64,000 nt of DNA from Vicinamibacteraceae bacterium (GCA_011525805.1 WYBR01000109.1:178670-242669); one strand, 5' to 3'. Shown: positions 52,790 to 62,356, counted from the stretch's first letter. The notes: generated by a model from the letters alone, not told the origin. Made by a program: numbers and translations.

Positions 52790-54013
52790 TTACTCCGGAC
52801 CGAGCACGATTTCGTCGAGAATCTCGCGCGCCAGGTCGCGGTCGGGGCCAGGGCCGAGGCGGTTGACCGCCTCGCGCAGGAGCGGAGCGGCGTCCTTCGG
52901 TCGATCCAGGTAGCGCGCCAGCGCCACGCCCATGAGCAGGCGCACGCGGCCGCTTGCGTCGGCGGTGGGGTAGTGCTTCATGAGCGCTTCGAAGGCCGCG
53001 AGCGCTTCCGCGTACTGACCCTGCGCGAAGAGGTGGGTGGCGAGGTCGAGTTGTGCCGCTCCGCCGAGAACGAAGTCGGACCACTGCGAGAGGGCGGATT
53101 CGTACTCGCGCGCCGCGGCGGGGAGGTCGGGCTGGGCGATGAGGTCGGCAATGCGCTGCCGCGCGACGGCGCGCTCGGCGGAGCGATCTTCGGCGGCGAC
53201 GGCCGCGGCTGCGGCGCGGCGGTTCCACGCGGGGACTTCCTCGCGAAAGGCTTCTGTGCGCTTTGAGCCGCCGCGCCGACCGGCCCAGGGGTCGTATCCG
53301 CGATCGGTGATGGAGCGGAACTGCCGCCGGCGGTTCCACTGGTTGAAGAGGCTCAGCAAGTCGTAGGGATCGCGCGGCACGAGCCGCGTCCAGAGCAGCC
53401 CCATCCCCACGAGGAACCCGAAGCCGTTGCCCGCGAGGTGGGCGAAGTAGGCGACGCCGCCGCCTCCTCCGCCGCCTACCGCCCCCCACACGTCGCGCGC
53501 CATGGCAAAGCCGATGAACCACGAACTCGGGATTTCGAACACCGTGATGACGAAGAACATCCAGAAGACCTTGACGCGAGTGAGCGGAAAGAGGGCGATG
53601 AAGATGCCGGTGATGGCCGAGACCGAGCCGCTGGCGCCGATGACCGGCAGATCGGACGAGAGGCAGTGGGCGACGCCCGCGGCGACTCCGCCGGCGAGAT
53701 AGAAGCAGGCGTGGGCGGCGTGGCCGAGTTTGTCTTCGACCGCGTTGCCGAAGACCCAGAGGAAGAGCATGTTGAAGGCGAGGTGCCAGGGGCTCGAAGT
53801 GTCGTGGAGGAACTGGTACGAGATGAACTGCCACCATTGCGGACCGGTCTCGGAGGTGTACCACTGCGGCCAGAGGTACAGGTGCAACTGCGTCCACTCC
53901 TCCAAGCGGTCGGAGGCGGCGACGGCGAGGGCGACGATGACGTTGAGGGCGATGAGCGAACCGTTGATGAGGGGCGTGCGTCGGGTTGGGCGGTCGGTGC
54001 TGAGGGGGATCAT
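52790..54013 (-). CDS. Rhomboid-family intramembrane serine protease with TPR tail
   Basis: 407 residues. Six or seven helices in residues 15-220; catalytic Ser128 in VIGASGSVSA and His192 in YFAHLAGNGFGF; the WHLAFNMLFLWVFG motif gives the oxyanion-side Asn. The C-terminal part (300-400) has helical repeats of TPR type (LATHLFAQGQYAEALAAFEA). It cleaves membrane-spanning substrates; partner unknown. Confidence 0.9.
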   Translation of the reverse strand: MIPLSTDRPTRRTPLINGSLIALNVIVALAVAASDRLEEWTQLHLYLWPQWYTSETGPQWWQFISYQFLHDTSSPWHLAFNMLFLWVFGNAVEDKLGHAAHACFYLAGGVAAGVAHCLSSDLPVIGASGSVSAITGIFIALFPLTRVKVFWMFFVITVFEIPSSWFIGFAMARDVWGAVGGGGGGGVAYFAHLAGNGFGFLVGMGLLWTRLVPRDPYDLLSLFNQWNRRRQFRSITDRGYDPWAGRRGGSKRTEAFREEVPAWNRRAAAAAVAAEDRSAERAVARQRIADLIAQPDLPAAAREYESALSQWSDFVLGGAAQLDLATHLFAQGQYAEALAAFEALMKHYPTADASGRVRLLMGVALARYLDRPKDAAPLLREAVNRLGPGPDRDLAREILDEIVLGPE

Positions 54014-54121
54014 GCGTGGCGGACCTGGCTTGGGGCGGTTGGGCCTCGGGGCGAGTCCCGATTGCGACGCGCCGATACAGGAAAACGACCTTGAAGTTCC
54101 GCGAACGGCGCGCCGAAGCGG

Positions 54122-54150
54122 TTGCTGCCTCCGGCGGCTGGTCATACTAT
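54122..54150 (+). promoter_or_regulatory. sigma70-type promoter of citrate synthase
   Basis: TTGCTG and TACTAT, 17-bp spacer, 74 nt before ATG 54225. Confidence 0.55.
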
Positions 54151-54224
54151 CCCCGCCGACCCATCACACACCGAGGCGACTCGATTCGAGCGCCGAAAAC
54201 CGCCATCGCGCACGGGAGAATCCG

Positions 54225-55367
54225 ATGACTACGGCCACATCCACGGCGTCCAAGGGCCTCGAAGGCGTTGTCGCCGCCGAATCCAAGATGTCGTTCATTG
54301 ACGGCAACCTGGGCATCCTCGAGTACGTCGGGATTCCCATCGCCGCCCTCGCCGAGAACTCCACCTTTGAGGAGACGGTCTTCCTGCTCTGGAACGGCCG
54401 CCTGCCCAAGCGCGCCGAACTCGACGAGTTCGTCGCGCAGATCCGCGCCCAGTACCCGCTGCCCAAGGAACTGATCGACATCATCACCTCGTTCCCGAAG
54501 ACGGCCGAGCCGATGCACGTGCTGCGCACGGGCGTGAGCGCGCTGTCGCTCTGGGACCGCACGCCCGACGCGATCACGCCCGACGACGTGCATGCCAAGG
54601 GCATCAGCATGATGGCGAAGATGCCGGGCATCCTGACGACGTTCGACCGCTATCGGCAGGGCAAGCCGATCGTCCCGCCGGACCGCTCGCTCTCCTTCGC
54701 CGCCAACCTCATGTACATGCTCAACGGCGAGAAGCCGACCAGGACGATGGAGAAGGCGCTGGACGTGTGCCTGATCCTGCACACCGATCACGGGCTTAAT
54801 GCCTCGACCTTCACCGCGCGGGTGATCGCTTCGACGCTCAGCGACGTCTACTCGGCCATCTCGGGCGCGATCGGCGCGCTGCGCGGGCCGTTGCACGGCG
54901 GGGCGAACGAGGGCGTGATGCACATGCTCCACGAGATCGGCTCGCTGGCGAACGTCGAGCCTTTCATCCGCGACCGGCTGGAGAAGCACGAGAAGGTGAT
55001 GGGCTTCGGCCACCGCGTCTACAAGACGCGCGACCCCCGCGCCATGTTCCTCAAGTCCTTCTCGAAGAAACTCGCCGAGCAGACCGGCAACTCCAAACTC
55101 TACGAGATGAGCCGCAAGATCGAGGATCTCATGGACGCGGCCGTCGGAAGCCGCGGCATCTACCCCAACGTGGACTTCTACAGCGCCACGACGTACCACT
55201 GCATTGGCCTGAAACTGGACTTGTTCACCCCGATGTTCGCCATCTCGCGCATCGGCGGCTGGCTCGGCCACGTCATTGAGCAGCAGGACGGAAACCGGCT
55301 GATCCGCCCCAAGGCCGACTACATCGGCCCGCACGACCAGCCGTACATCCCGATCGACGAGCGGTGA
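54225..55367 (+). CDS. gltA: Citrate synthase
   Basis: 380 residues; GGGAGAA before the ATG. It condenses acetyl-CoA and oxaloacetate. His in HTDHGLNAST (about 187) and the catalytic His in GALRGPLHGGANEGVMHML (about 223), MGFGHRVYKTRDPRA (about 260) and the catalytic Asp in YPNVDFYSAT (about 314) are seen. The length and KxxRxx features are of the short Gram-positive / archaeal type II-like enzyme. Confidence 0.95.
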   Translation: MTTATSTASKGLEGVVAAESKMSFIDGNLGILEYVGIPIAALAENSTFEETVFLLWNGRLPKRAELDEFVAQIRAQYPLPKELIDIITSFPKTAEPMHVLRTGVSALSLWDRTPDAITPDDVHAKGISMMAKMPGILTTFDRYRQGKPIVPPDRSLSFAANLMYMLNGEKPTRTMEKALDVCLILHTDHGLNASTFTARVIASTLSDVYSAISGAIGALRGPLHGGANEGVMHMLHEIGSLANVEPFIRDRLEKHEKVMGFGHRVYKTRDPRAMFLKSFSKKLAEQTGNSKLYEMSRKIEDLMDAAVGSRGIYPNVDFYSATTYHCIGLKLDLFTPMFAISRIGGWLGHVIEQQDGNRLIRPKADYIGPHDQPYIPIDER

Positions 55368-55706
55368 GGCAAGTCGGACTGGCACTCTCAGCGAGTCGAA
55401 GGCTGATCAACATGCGGGGTCGCGCGTGCCACTGATCATCGCGAGTCGGGATGGAGATCCTAGTTGCGCGTGCAGGGGTGAACCGCGCCTGACAGCGACA
55501 ATCTCGTGGGCCGGGCCAGGTCTGTCCGTCGTCCCGACAGCTGGTCGAGCCGCGCGAATGTCAGGTGCGACTCGCACGCACGGGTCGCATTGCCGGATCT
55601 CGCTGGACGCAGCGTGCCTGAACGTCACGCGGCACACTCCCCCGGTTCCGCGGGAGTGCGGAGCGCCCCTTGCCGGCGTATGATGAGGGCGGCAAGGAGG
55701 TGCGGC
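55368..55706. other. Gap after citrate synthase
   Basis: No gene seen. There is a hairpin CACTCCC / GGGAGTG near 55634-55657 and TATGAT at 55679-55684, 22 nt ahead of the GTG start at 55707, which may be its -10. Confidence 0.4.
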
Positions 55707-56246
55707 GTGGGTTCGAAGTCTCCTCGACCGTCCGGTTCGACACTGCGCTGGGTTTCGGCGCGAAGAGTCAGACGGGCCTACAACCTTCAATCCGGTGATG
55801 AGGTGATCGGCTCCATCCGCTGGCGCGGCTTGTTCGGCTCTCTCGCGGAGGCCGAATACCGCGGCCGCACCTGGACATTCAAGCGAGGCGGATTCCTGAG
55901 ACCGCGCGTCACGATTCGTGAAGCCGGCACAGAGGAGAACCTCGGCGTGCTCGAACTGGCCATGATGGGTGGCGGAGTGCTGAGCCTGCGCGACGGATCG
56001 CGCTTTCGCTGGGAGCGTGCGGGCTTCTGGACGCAGCGCTTTAACTTCACGGATGAAAGGGGAACCGAGATCGTCGCATTCAAGCCCAAGCACTCGATAG
56101 TGCGCCGAGCGGGAGCGATCGAGGCAAGCCCGTCGGCGCGGAGGCATCCCGCGTTCGGCCTGCTCGTCACGCTCGGCTGGTACATGTTCAACCTGATCGC
56201 CGACGATGACGCGTCGAGCGCCGCAGCCGCTGCGTCGGCGGGGTAG
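55707..56246 (+). CDS. Unknown protein
   Basis: 179 residues; the GTG start is 6 nt after a perfect AAGGAGG, which decides against earlier ATGs at 55680 and 55683. The body is beta-rich (GSIRWRGLFGSLAEAEYRGR, TWTFKRGGFLRPRVTIREAG, EIVAFKPKHSIVRRAG) and a helix near the end (FGLLVTLGWYMFNLIADDD) may be membrane-associated. It resembles LURP-one-type / tubby-like small proteins in pattern, but not enough to name it. Confidence 0.6.
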   Translation: MGSKSPRPSGSTLRWVSARRVRRAYNLQSGDEVIGSIRWRGLFGSLAEAEYRGRTWTFKRGGFLRPRVTIREAGTEENLGVLELAMMGGGVLSLRDGSRFRWERAGFWTQRFNFTDERGTEIVAFKPKHSIVRRAGAIEASPSARRHPAFGLLVTLGWYMFNLIADDDASSAAAAASAG

Positions 56247-56329
56247 TGGAATTGCCCGTCTGCGATCAGCGCAGAGGACCTGACTGATCTGCCGGCCGGA
56301 CGTCTCCGCCCGATTCCGGCGCGCTTCGC

Positions 56330-56335
56330 TACACT
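56330..56335 (+). promoter_or_regulatory. -10-like TACACT ahead of the nucleotidyltransferase gene
   Basis: Eight nt before ATG 56344. Confidence 0.4.
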
Positions 56336-56343
56336 TGCCGGTC

Positions 56344-57591
56344 ATGGCCGGACGACGTGCATCCTCAGCGCCAACTTCGCCCGCGCGCGAGGCGGCGACG
56401 GCGATCGTGCAGACGCTGCGCCGCGAGGGCTTCATTGCGTATCTCGCCGGAGGGTGCGTGCGCGATGAAGTCATGGGCCATCGCCCCAAGGACTACGACG
56501 TCGCCACCGAGGCCCGGCCCGAGCGCGTGCGCCAGATCTTCCGCAACACCCAGGCCGTCGGAGAGCACTTCGGCGTGATCCTCGTGCGCGAGCGCGGCTG
56601 CACGGTCGAGGTGGCGACGTTTCGTCACGAATCGGGTTACAGCGATTGCCGCCGGCCCGACTCGGTGACCTTCACCGATGCGGAGGGGGACGCCCGGCGC
56701 CGCGACTTCACCATCAACGGCCTGTTCCTGGACCCGATCAGCGGCGAAGTGATCGACTTCGTCGGCGGGCAGGCGGACATTCGCGCCGGAGTCATTCGCG
56801 CCATAGGCGATCCGGCGGCTCGCCTCGGTGAAGACCACCTCCGCGCCCTGCGCGCCGTGCGATTCGCTGCGCGATTCGACTTTCGCCTCGACGAAGCGAC
56901 AGCCGAGGCGATCCGCCGCGACGCGGCCGAGTTGCGCGGCGTCAGCCGCGAACGCATCGGCCAGGAGATTCGACTGATGCTTCTCGATCACCATCGCGCC
57001 CGGGCGATCGGGCTGCTGTCGGAACTCGGCCTGGACGCGCCGGTTCTCGATGCGGCGCACTCAATCGCCCCGGTCACCTCGCTCCAGAGGCTCGTCCTCG
57101 ATGATGATCTCGACAACGCCCGGGCCGTTGCGGCGGGGCTGGGCGCCTGGGCGATCGACCGTGGTGAGACATCTGCCGCCACGGCGTCGCGCTGGCGCCG
57201 GGCCTTGATCCTCAGCAATCAGGAGCGAGACGGGCTTGCTGCGGTGTTGCGCGACGTCGACTTGATCCGGGGGCACTGGCCGACGCTGAGCGTCTCCCGG
57301 CGCAAGCGACTGGCGGCGGGGGAGTGGTTCACGGCGGCTCGCCTGGTCCTCAGGGCCGTTGATGCCGCGCTCGCCGAGGCGGTGGCGACGGCCGTCGAGA
57401 TTCTCTCGGCCCAGTTTGGCGGGCTGGCGCCGCCGCCGCTGCTGTCGGGCGACGACCTGGTGGCGGCCGGTTTCGCCCCCGGGCCGCCGTTCAAGCGAGT
57501 GCTTGAAGACGTGTACGACGCGCAGTTGGAGGGGCGGATCGAGACCCGCGAGCAGGCCCTGGACCTTGCCCGCCGGCTCCTGGCATCTTGA
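56344..57591 (+). CDS. CCA tRNA nucleotidyltransferase / poly(A) polymerase family protein
   Basis: 415 residues. Catalytic head: YLAGGCVRDEVMGHRPKDYD followed by VAT (GG and DxD motifs), EHFGVILVRERGCTVEVATF, then RRRDFTINGLFLDP and LGEDHLRALRAVRFAARFDF (neck, RxDxxHxxRAxRFA). Class II CCA-adding enzyme or poly(A) polymerase: which of these cannot be decided from motifs. The C-terminal helical domain is of usual size. Confidence 0.85.
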   Translation: MAGRRASSAPTSPAREAATAIVQTLRREGFIAYLAGGCVRDEVMGHRPKDYDVATEARPERVRQIFRNTQAVGEHFGVILVRERGCTVEVATFRHESGYSDCRRPDSVTFTDAEGDARRRDFTINGLFLDPISGEVIDFVGGQADIRAGVIRAIGDPAARLGEDHLRALRAVRFAARFDFRLDEATAEAIRRDAAELRGVSRERIGQEIRLMLLDHHRARAIGLLSELGLDAPVLDAAHSIAPVTSLQRLVLDDDLDNARAVAAGLGAWAIDRGETSAATASRWRRALILSNQERDGLAAVLRDVDLIRGHWPTLSVSRRKRLAAGEWFTAARLVLRAVDAALAEAVATAVEILSAQFGGLAPPPLLSGDDLVAAGFAPGPPFKRVLEDVYDAQLEGRIETREQALDLARRLLAS

Positions 57592-57827
57592 ACGGGGGCT
57601 TGGGGCCGCCGCGGTCCGGCGCGGGTAGGCGGGTGGCGGGTAGAATCCGGCTGCCGGCTGCGGCGCCGCCTCGGGACGAATCTCATCGCCCTCGGGAGGG
57701 AACTTTCGGCCGCGGGCGGCGTCTGTAGGGTTGAGCCTCTGATTGGCGGCCTGCGCCGCCGGTTCGGCTCTGGTGTTTTCGGCCGCAGTCCGGCCGCGTC
57801 GTCTGCCCGTTGATAAAGGGGTCACTC

Positions 57828-59177
57828 ATGTTTACCGCGTTTGTGAAGCGAAGCGTTCTCGCGGGCGTCTGTGCCGTATCGCTCCTCTGCCCGGCCACGG
57901 CCGTGCTCGCCCAGGACGACGAAGGAGCCATGTTCGACCGCGTGACCCTGGCCGATGGCCGGGTCTTCACCGGCAACATCGTCGAGGAGACCGACGACTC
58001 CATCACCATGGAGATCGTGCAGTTCGGCATGAGGACCAAGCAGACCTGGAAGCGCAGCCTCGTGCTCGAGGTTCTGCACGATGCCGTCCCTGACCCCGAC
58101 GCCGGCAAGAAAGAAGAGGCCAAGCCTGAGGAGATCAAGGGCGCCGCGGGCAAAGTCCTCTACGACCCCAACGACACGCGCCACTCCGTCTACAAGATTC
58201 CCATCCACGGGCCCGTCGGCCTCGACTCCCACACCCGCATCATCCGCATGATCTGGAACGAGGCGATGGAAGCCCGCGCCAAAACCATCATCCTCGAGTT
58301 TGAGTGCTGGCAGGCGCTCGGCCAGGCCGACATCGAGGAGTACCGGAACTTCTTTGAGGAACTCAAGCGCGAGGCCCGCTCCAAGGAAGTCAAGGTTGTC
58401 GTGTGGGTGAAGCAGGCCAGCGGCGTGGCCCTCGCCTACGCCCTCATGTTCCCCGACGTCTACTTCCAGCCCGACGGCGAAATGGGCGGCGGCTGGGTCA
58501 TCAACGAGCAGTTGCGCCAGATGTTCTCCGATCCGTCGGTCCGCGCCAAGATGATCTCCGCCTGGGTCGGCATCTGCCGCGGCATGGCCGAAGAGGGCGG
58601 GCACGACGCCCTGCTCTGCGAGGCCATGATCCGACCCGAGATGGTCCTGAGCATGCGCTACGAAGGCGACCATCCCGTCTTTCAGGCCGACACGAGCGGC
58701 GAGGTCGTCCTCGACGCCAACGCCGGCGAGGAACCTGAGAACACCCTCGAACTCACCGCCAAGGAAGCCAACGAATACGGCATCTCCCGCGGCACCTACC
58801 GCACCATCGACGACCTCATGTTCGCGCTGGGCTACCGCGAGTACCGCTACGTCGAGGGCAACGCCGAGGACTTCGCCAAGAAATGGGCCGACGGCTGGAA
58901 GGACGCCCTCAAGGAGTACGGCTACATCCGCGCCGACATGGAACTCATCGACACCTACAACGAGCCCATCGAGCGCCGCATCGCCAAGCGCATCTCCAAA
59001 CTCCGCGAGATCCAGGCCCTCATGAAGAAGTGGCCTCCGCTCGAACTCTTCATCGACCCCCTCCAGATTCATTACGAGATCGACACGCTCAAGAAGGAAC
59101 TGCGGAACATCAACAACCAGGACCGGCCCGGCGGCGGAGGCGGCGGCACCGGCGGCGGCGGGCGCCCCGGCAATTGA
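57828..59177 (+). CDS. Secreted ClpP/crotonase-fold protein, probable inactive paralogue
   Basis: 449 residues, AAAGGGG and a signal peptide ending near AVLAQ. A small beta module (VTLADGRVFTGNIVEETDDS) precedes the ClpP/crotonase-type region (about 130-330): KTIILEFECWQALGQADIEE, VVVWVKQASGVALAYALMFP, FQPDGEMGGG. Compared with the paralogue downstream, the oxyanion motif DSPGG is replaced by ECWQALG at 159-165, although a Ser (198) remains in the nucleophile position. So proteolysis is unlikely. It ends in a Gly-rich tail. Paralogue of the gene at 59243, 65 bp away, likely one operon. Confidence 0.65.
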   Translation: MFTAFVKRSVLAGVCAVSLLCPATAVLAQDDEGAMFDRVTLADGRVFTGNIVEETDDSITMEIVQFGMRTKQTWKRSLVLEVLHDAVPDPDAGKKEEAKPEEIKGAAGKVLYDPNDTRHSVYKIPIHGPVGLDSHTRIIRMIWNEAMEARAKTIILEFECWQALGQADIEEYRNFFEELKREARSKEVKVVVWVKQASGVALAYALMFPDVYFQPDGEMGGGWVINEQLRQMFSDPSVRAKMISAWVGICRGMAEEGGHDALLCEAMIRPEMVLSMRYEGDHPVFQADTSGEVVLDANAGEEPENTLELTAKEANEYGISRGTYRTIDDLMFALGYREYRYVEGNAEDFAKKWADGWKDALKEYGYIRADMELIDTYNEPIERRIAKRISKLREIQALMKKWPPLELFIDPLQIHYEIDTLKKELRNINNQDRPGGGGGGTGGGGRPGN

Positions 59178-59242
59178 CGCCCCCACTCCGCGACCCGTCC
59201 TGCTTCTGAATCGCAGCCGTTTTGCTTTCAAGGAAACCCGAC

Positions 59243-60475
59243 ATGACGCGCATGTTCAAAGGCCTTCTCGCCATCCTCCTCCTTCTCGCGCTCACCGTTG
59301 TGGCCGCGGCCGAGGACCTCGTCGTCCTCAAGAACGGCAAGGAGTACCGCGGCGAGGTCATCGAAGAGACCAAGGAAATCGTCCGCATGAAGGTGGACAT
59401 CGGCGGCATCGCCCAGACCCTCACCTTCTGGAAGGACGACGTCAAGACCCTCACCCGCGACGCCGGGCAGGCCAAGCCCGACGCCGACATCCGCCCCAAG
59501 GGCGATCCCGTCAAGGCGACCGGCGACTCGAAGGACCAGGCCCCGACCGAGGCCGACCTCGTCAACAAGAAGGTCTTCGTCATCCCGATGTACGGGGGGG
59601 TCGGGCAGACCTTCCGCCAGGACAAGTTGAAGGAGGCCATCGACGCCGCCCGCCCCTTCAAGCCCGACGTCATCGTCCTCGAGATCGACAGCCCCGGCGG
59701 CGCCCTCTCCGAAGTCTACAAACTCCGCGATTACATCGAAAAGGTCCGCGATGAGTTCCGCATCGTCGTGTGGATCAAGTCCGCCATCTCCGCCGCCGCC
59801 ATGACCTCCATGATGTGCCGCGAAATGTATTTCATGAAGGAAGGCCACATCGGCGCCGCCACCGCCTGGTACATGACCGGCTCCGGCGCCAAGGCGATGG
59901 AGGGCCTTGAACTCGAGATCTGGCTCCGCGACGCCCGTGAGTTCGCCGAGAAGGCCGGCTACCACCCCTACGTCACCCAGGCGATGATCGACCCGCGCTT
60001 CATCCTCACCGCCAAAGTCGAGGAACTGCCCAACGGCGAACGCCGCGTCACCTTCTACGACGATTACGGCGACGGGCGCGAAATCCTCTGCAAGGAAGGC
60101 GAGATCCTCACCCTCACCGCCTCACAGGCCGAGCGATACAACATCAGCCTCGGCACCGTGGACGACAAGGAAGAGTTCGCCCGCATGCTCAACCTCAGCG
60201 GCTGGGTTGAAGTCTCCGACGCCGGGCGCAAGATCACCCTCGGCTGGAAGGACCTCTACGAGCGGTTCGAAACGGAGTTCACCAAACTCGTTCTCGAATA
60301 CAACAACCCCGCCTCCAACATCGACGACCGCATCCGCATCGTGCGCGACATCATGACCTGGCTGCGCCGCGATCCGGCCCTTGCCGAGTGGCGGCCCATG
60401 CCCGACTACTCCGGCCCGCTCGACTACCGCGACCTCGACCGCCTCCTCAAGGCCCTGGTGCGGCAGAAAGGCTGA
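59243..60475 (+). CDS. Secreted ClpP/NfeD-like serine protease
   Basis: 410 residues, AAGGAAA and signal peptide (LLAILLLLALTVVAAA). Small beta module (DLVVLKNGKEYRGEVIEETK) then the ClpP/NfeD-N-like domain: VIVLEIDSPGGALSEVYKLR with the DSPGG oxyanion motif at 149-153, and VVWIKSAISAAAMTSMM with the candidate nucleophile Ser183, EGHIGAATAWYM after it. The general-base Lys cannot be placed with certainty. Such proteins act on membrane or envelope substrates. Paired with an apparently inactive paralogue upstream. Confidence 0.7.
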   Translation: MTRMFKGLLAILLLLALTVVAAAEDLVVLKNGKEYRGEVIEETKEIVRMKVDIGGIAQTLTFWKDDVKTLTRDAGQAKPDADIRPKGDPVKATGDSKDQAPTEADLVNKKVFVIPMYGGVGQTFRQDKLKEAIDAARPFKPDVIVLEIDSPGGALSEVYKLRDYIEKVRDEFRIVVWIKSAISAAAMTSMMCREMYFMKEGHIGAATAWYMTGSGAKAMEGLELEIWLRDAREFAEKAGYHPYVTQAMIDPRFILTAKVEELPNGERRVTFYDDYGDGREILCKEGEILTLTASQAERYNISLGTVDDKEEFARMLNLSGWVEVSDAGRKITLGWKDLYERFETEFTKLVLEYNNPASNIDDRIRIVRDIMTWLRRDPALAEWRPMPDYSGPLDYRDLDRLLKALVRQKG

Positions 60476-60523
60476 GAAGCCGCCCGCCGGCGTCGATCAA
60501 CCTCGATCTCCGGCCCCAGCACG

Positions 60524-61066
60524 GTGCGCCCGTGCCGCATCGATCGGAACCAACTCGCACTTCAGGCCCACGCCCGGCCCCGCCCGGGCGTGGTTCGTTC
60601 CCCACCCGCAGACGCCGCCTCTGCATCGCGCCGGCCCGCACGGCCGGCCTGCCGGCGATCGGAACCGAGCCCCGCGCGTCAGCACGGGACTCTCGCCCGC
60701 GACGATCGGAACCGAGCCCCACGCGTCAGCCCGGGACTCTCGCCCGCATCGATCAGAACCGAGCCCCACGCGTCAGCACGGGATCTTCGCCCGCGACGAT
60801 CAGAACCGAGCCCCACGCGTCAGCACGGGATCTTCGCCCGCGACGATCGGACCGAGGAGCAGTGGCTGGAACTGCGCAGCGCCCTGACCGTCGAGCGGCA
60901 GTGCCGCGAGCGGGGGCAGATCCTCGATGTTCAGACCCACACCCTCCTCGCCCGCCTCCGCCACGCACCGGCCGTAAGCGAAACTCGGGCCAATCTCGCG
61001 CGGCTGTGTGAGTCAGTGGGGCAGACTGCGAAGGCGGCGCTCGCGAAGCACGGGAGGCAAGAGTGA
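60524..61066 (+). pseudogene. Repeat-disrupted reading frame, possible 3' fragment of a gene
   Basis: The last 70 residues (TEEQWLELRSALTVERQCRE... ending GQTAKAALAKHGRQE) have normal amino-acid composition and a helical pattern, but everything before them is translated from the 47-bp tandem repeat. It could be a gene whose 5' part was replaced, or a chance frame. No start with a ribosome-binding site is seen. Confidence 0.3.
60657..60849 (+). repeat. 47-bp tandem repeat (four full units)
   Basis: Units start at 60657, 60704, 60751 and 60798 with GATCGGAACCGAGCCCC or GATCAGAACCGAGCCCC; units 3 and 4 are identical over almost the whole length. A fifth start GATCGG at 60845 breaks off. A diverged half-unit lies at 60540. 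The unit length is not a multiple of three. Confidence 0.9.
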
Positions 61067-61108
61067 TTCCGACCCGGTGTTCGCCCTCTGACCCGCTTTG
61101 TCAGGATA

Positions 61109-62356
61109 TCACCACTCCCACTCGTACTCCGATGATTCCCCTCGCAAACCCGCAATGCGGCCGCGCAGAACGAACTTGTCGGTGTATTTCCAATACTCGA
61201 TCGGCCGGCCCGTAATCGCATCGTTCGGCACTTCGAAGTTCGCTGAGTCGGGGTACGCACCATGCGCAGCGCGATAGGCGCGCAGTCGAATCGCAAGGTG
61301 GGCGATGTTGGTCTGGTTCTCAATGCTGGCCGCCACCCTGCTATTCCGTTCAATCTCTTCAAAGGTACTCAGGCCATCAGGAAGCCGCGCGGATGCCGGC
61401 ATCGGCTTGACCTTTTGCGCCGCAGTCTGCTCGTAGTAAGGGAGGCTCGACTGATCGATGAACGACTGCATGGTGCTCAAATACCACACCAGTCCATCCG
61501 CCAGATCCTGCGGGATCGGCTGCTGCTCGATGGATCCGGTCGTGTCGCCGCCCGCCGCGTTACGGACAGATTGAATCGCCAGCGATCCCTCGTAGATCAT
61601 GGAACGTCGAAGGTACTCGCGATAGTTGCGAGTATCCAACGTGATCGCGATCGCGGACGGAATCTCGTCACTTTTCTCGAAGATCTGTCTGATCGCACCC
61701 GTCGCAACTGCGTCCAGCGCCTGGCGCATCTGGACACCGATCGCATGGAACTCAGACGCCGCCTGGTCGCCCAGTCGCATGATCGCCACAAGGGACGTCG
61801 CCGCCCCATCGAGATCCCCCTGCTCCGCCCGTACGATTGCTTCCACAACGAGCAGACGCCCCGTCGAACGCACCTGCGTCAGATACTCGACCGCCGCCGT
61901 TCGGCTATCCGCAGGAGGTGTCTCCCAGTTGCAGTACGGTACTTGCACAGCATCATGAATGACGGGCAGTTCTCGCTCGAACGATTCCAGCAGATACTCA
62001 AGAGAGCGGACCGAGGCGCTCCAAGGATCGCGCATCATCTCTACATCACTTGAAGGCAGATTTGCGAACGCACTTGAGATCGAGCGATACATGTCGGCCG
62101 CATTGCGCGAGTTTGTTCCAGACGGGCGAGGCACCAGGTTTGAAGGATGCTGCACTCCGCCACCTGCTCGCCATGCACCAATCTCTGCGATGACAGCCGC
62201 TGGCGCCGCTGCGCCCGAGGGCTCCGGTGACACCTGTGCGCCATCACGCTCACCACACGAAGTGAGCAGGCTCGCCATCCCAACGATGCAAAGGCACAGG
62301 CGGGCCCGCGTGAACGATTGAGATGGCCGCAGCAAATTGACCTCGGTCATCTTCAT
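61109..62356 (-). CDS. Predicted lipoprotein of unknown function
   Basis: 415 residues; GAGGAG before the ATG. The lipobox MASLLTSCGE is near residue 34. The rest is a helical domain (AIVRAEQGDLDGAATSLVAI, LGDQAASEFHAIGVQMRQAL) and a C-terminal part with AYRAAHGAYPDSANFEVPND and RPIEYWKYTDKFVLRG. The latter is like the C-terminal region of planctomycete proteins that follow a pseudopilin-like pattern (HGxYP, D-x-P). Base composition is lower in GC than most of the window, so recent acquisition is possible. Confidence 0.6.
   Translation of the reverse strand: MKMTEVNLLRPSQSFTRARLCLCIVGMASLLTSCGERDGAQVSPEPSGAAAPAAVIAEIGAWRAGGGVQHPSNLVPRPSGTNSRNAADMYRSISSAFANLPSSDVEMMRDPWSASVRSLEYLLESFERELPVIHDAVQVPYCNWETPPADSRTAAVEYLTQVRSTGRLLVVEAIVRAEQGDLDGAATSLVAIMRLGDQAASEFHAIGVQMRQALDAVATGAIRQIFEKSDEIPSAIAITLDTRNYREYLRRSMIYEGSLAIQSVRNAAGGDTTGSIEQQPIPQDLADGLVWYLSTMQSFIDQSSLPYYEQTAAQKVKPMPASARLPDGLSTFEEIERNSRVAASIENQTNIAHLAIRLRAYRAAHGAYPDSANFEVPNDAITGRPIEYWKYTDKFVLRGRIAGLRGESSEYEWEW

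Noticed and set aside
60657..60849. CRISPR array.
   Set aside because: The 47-bp units abut with no variable spacers and no cas gene is in the window.
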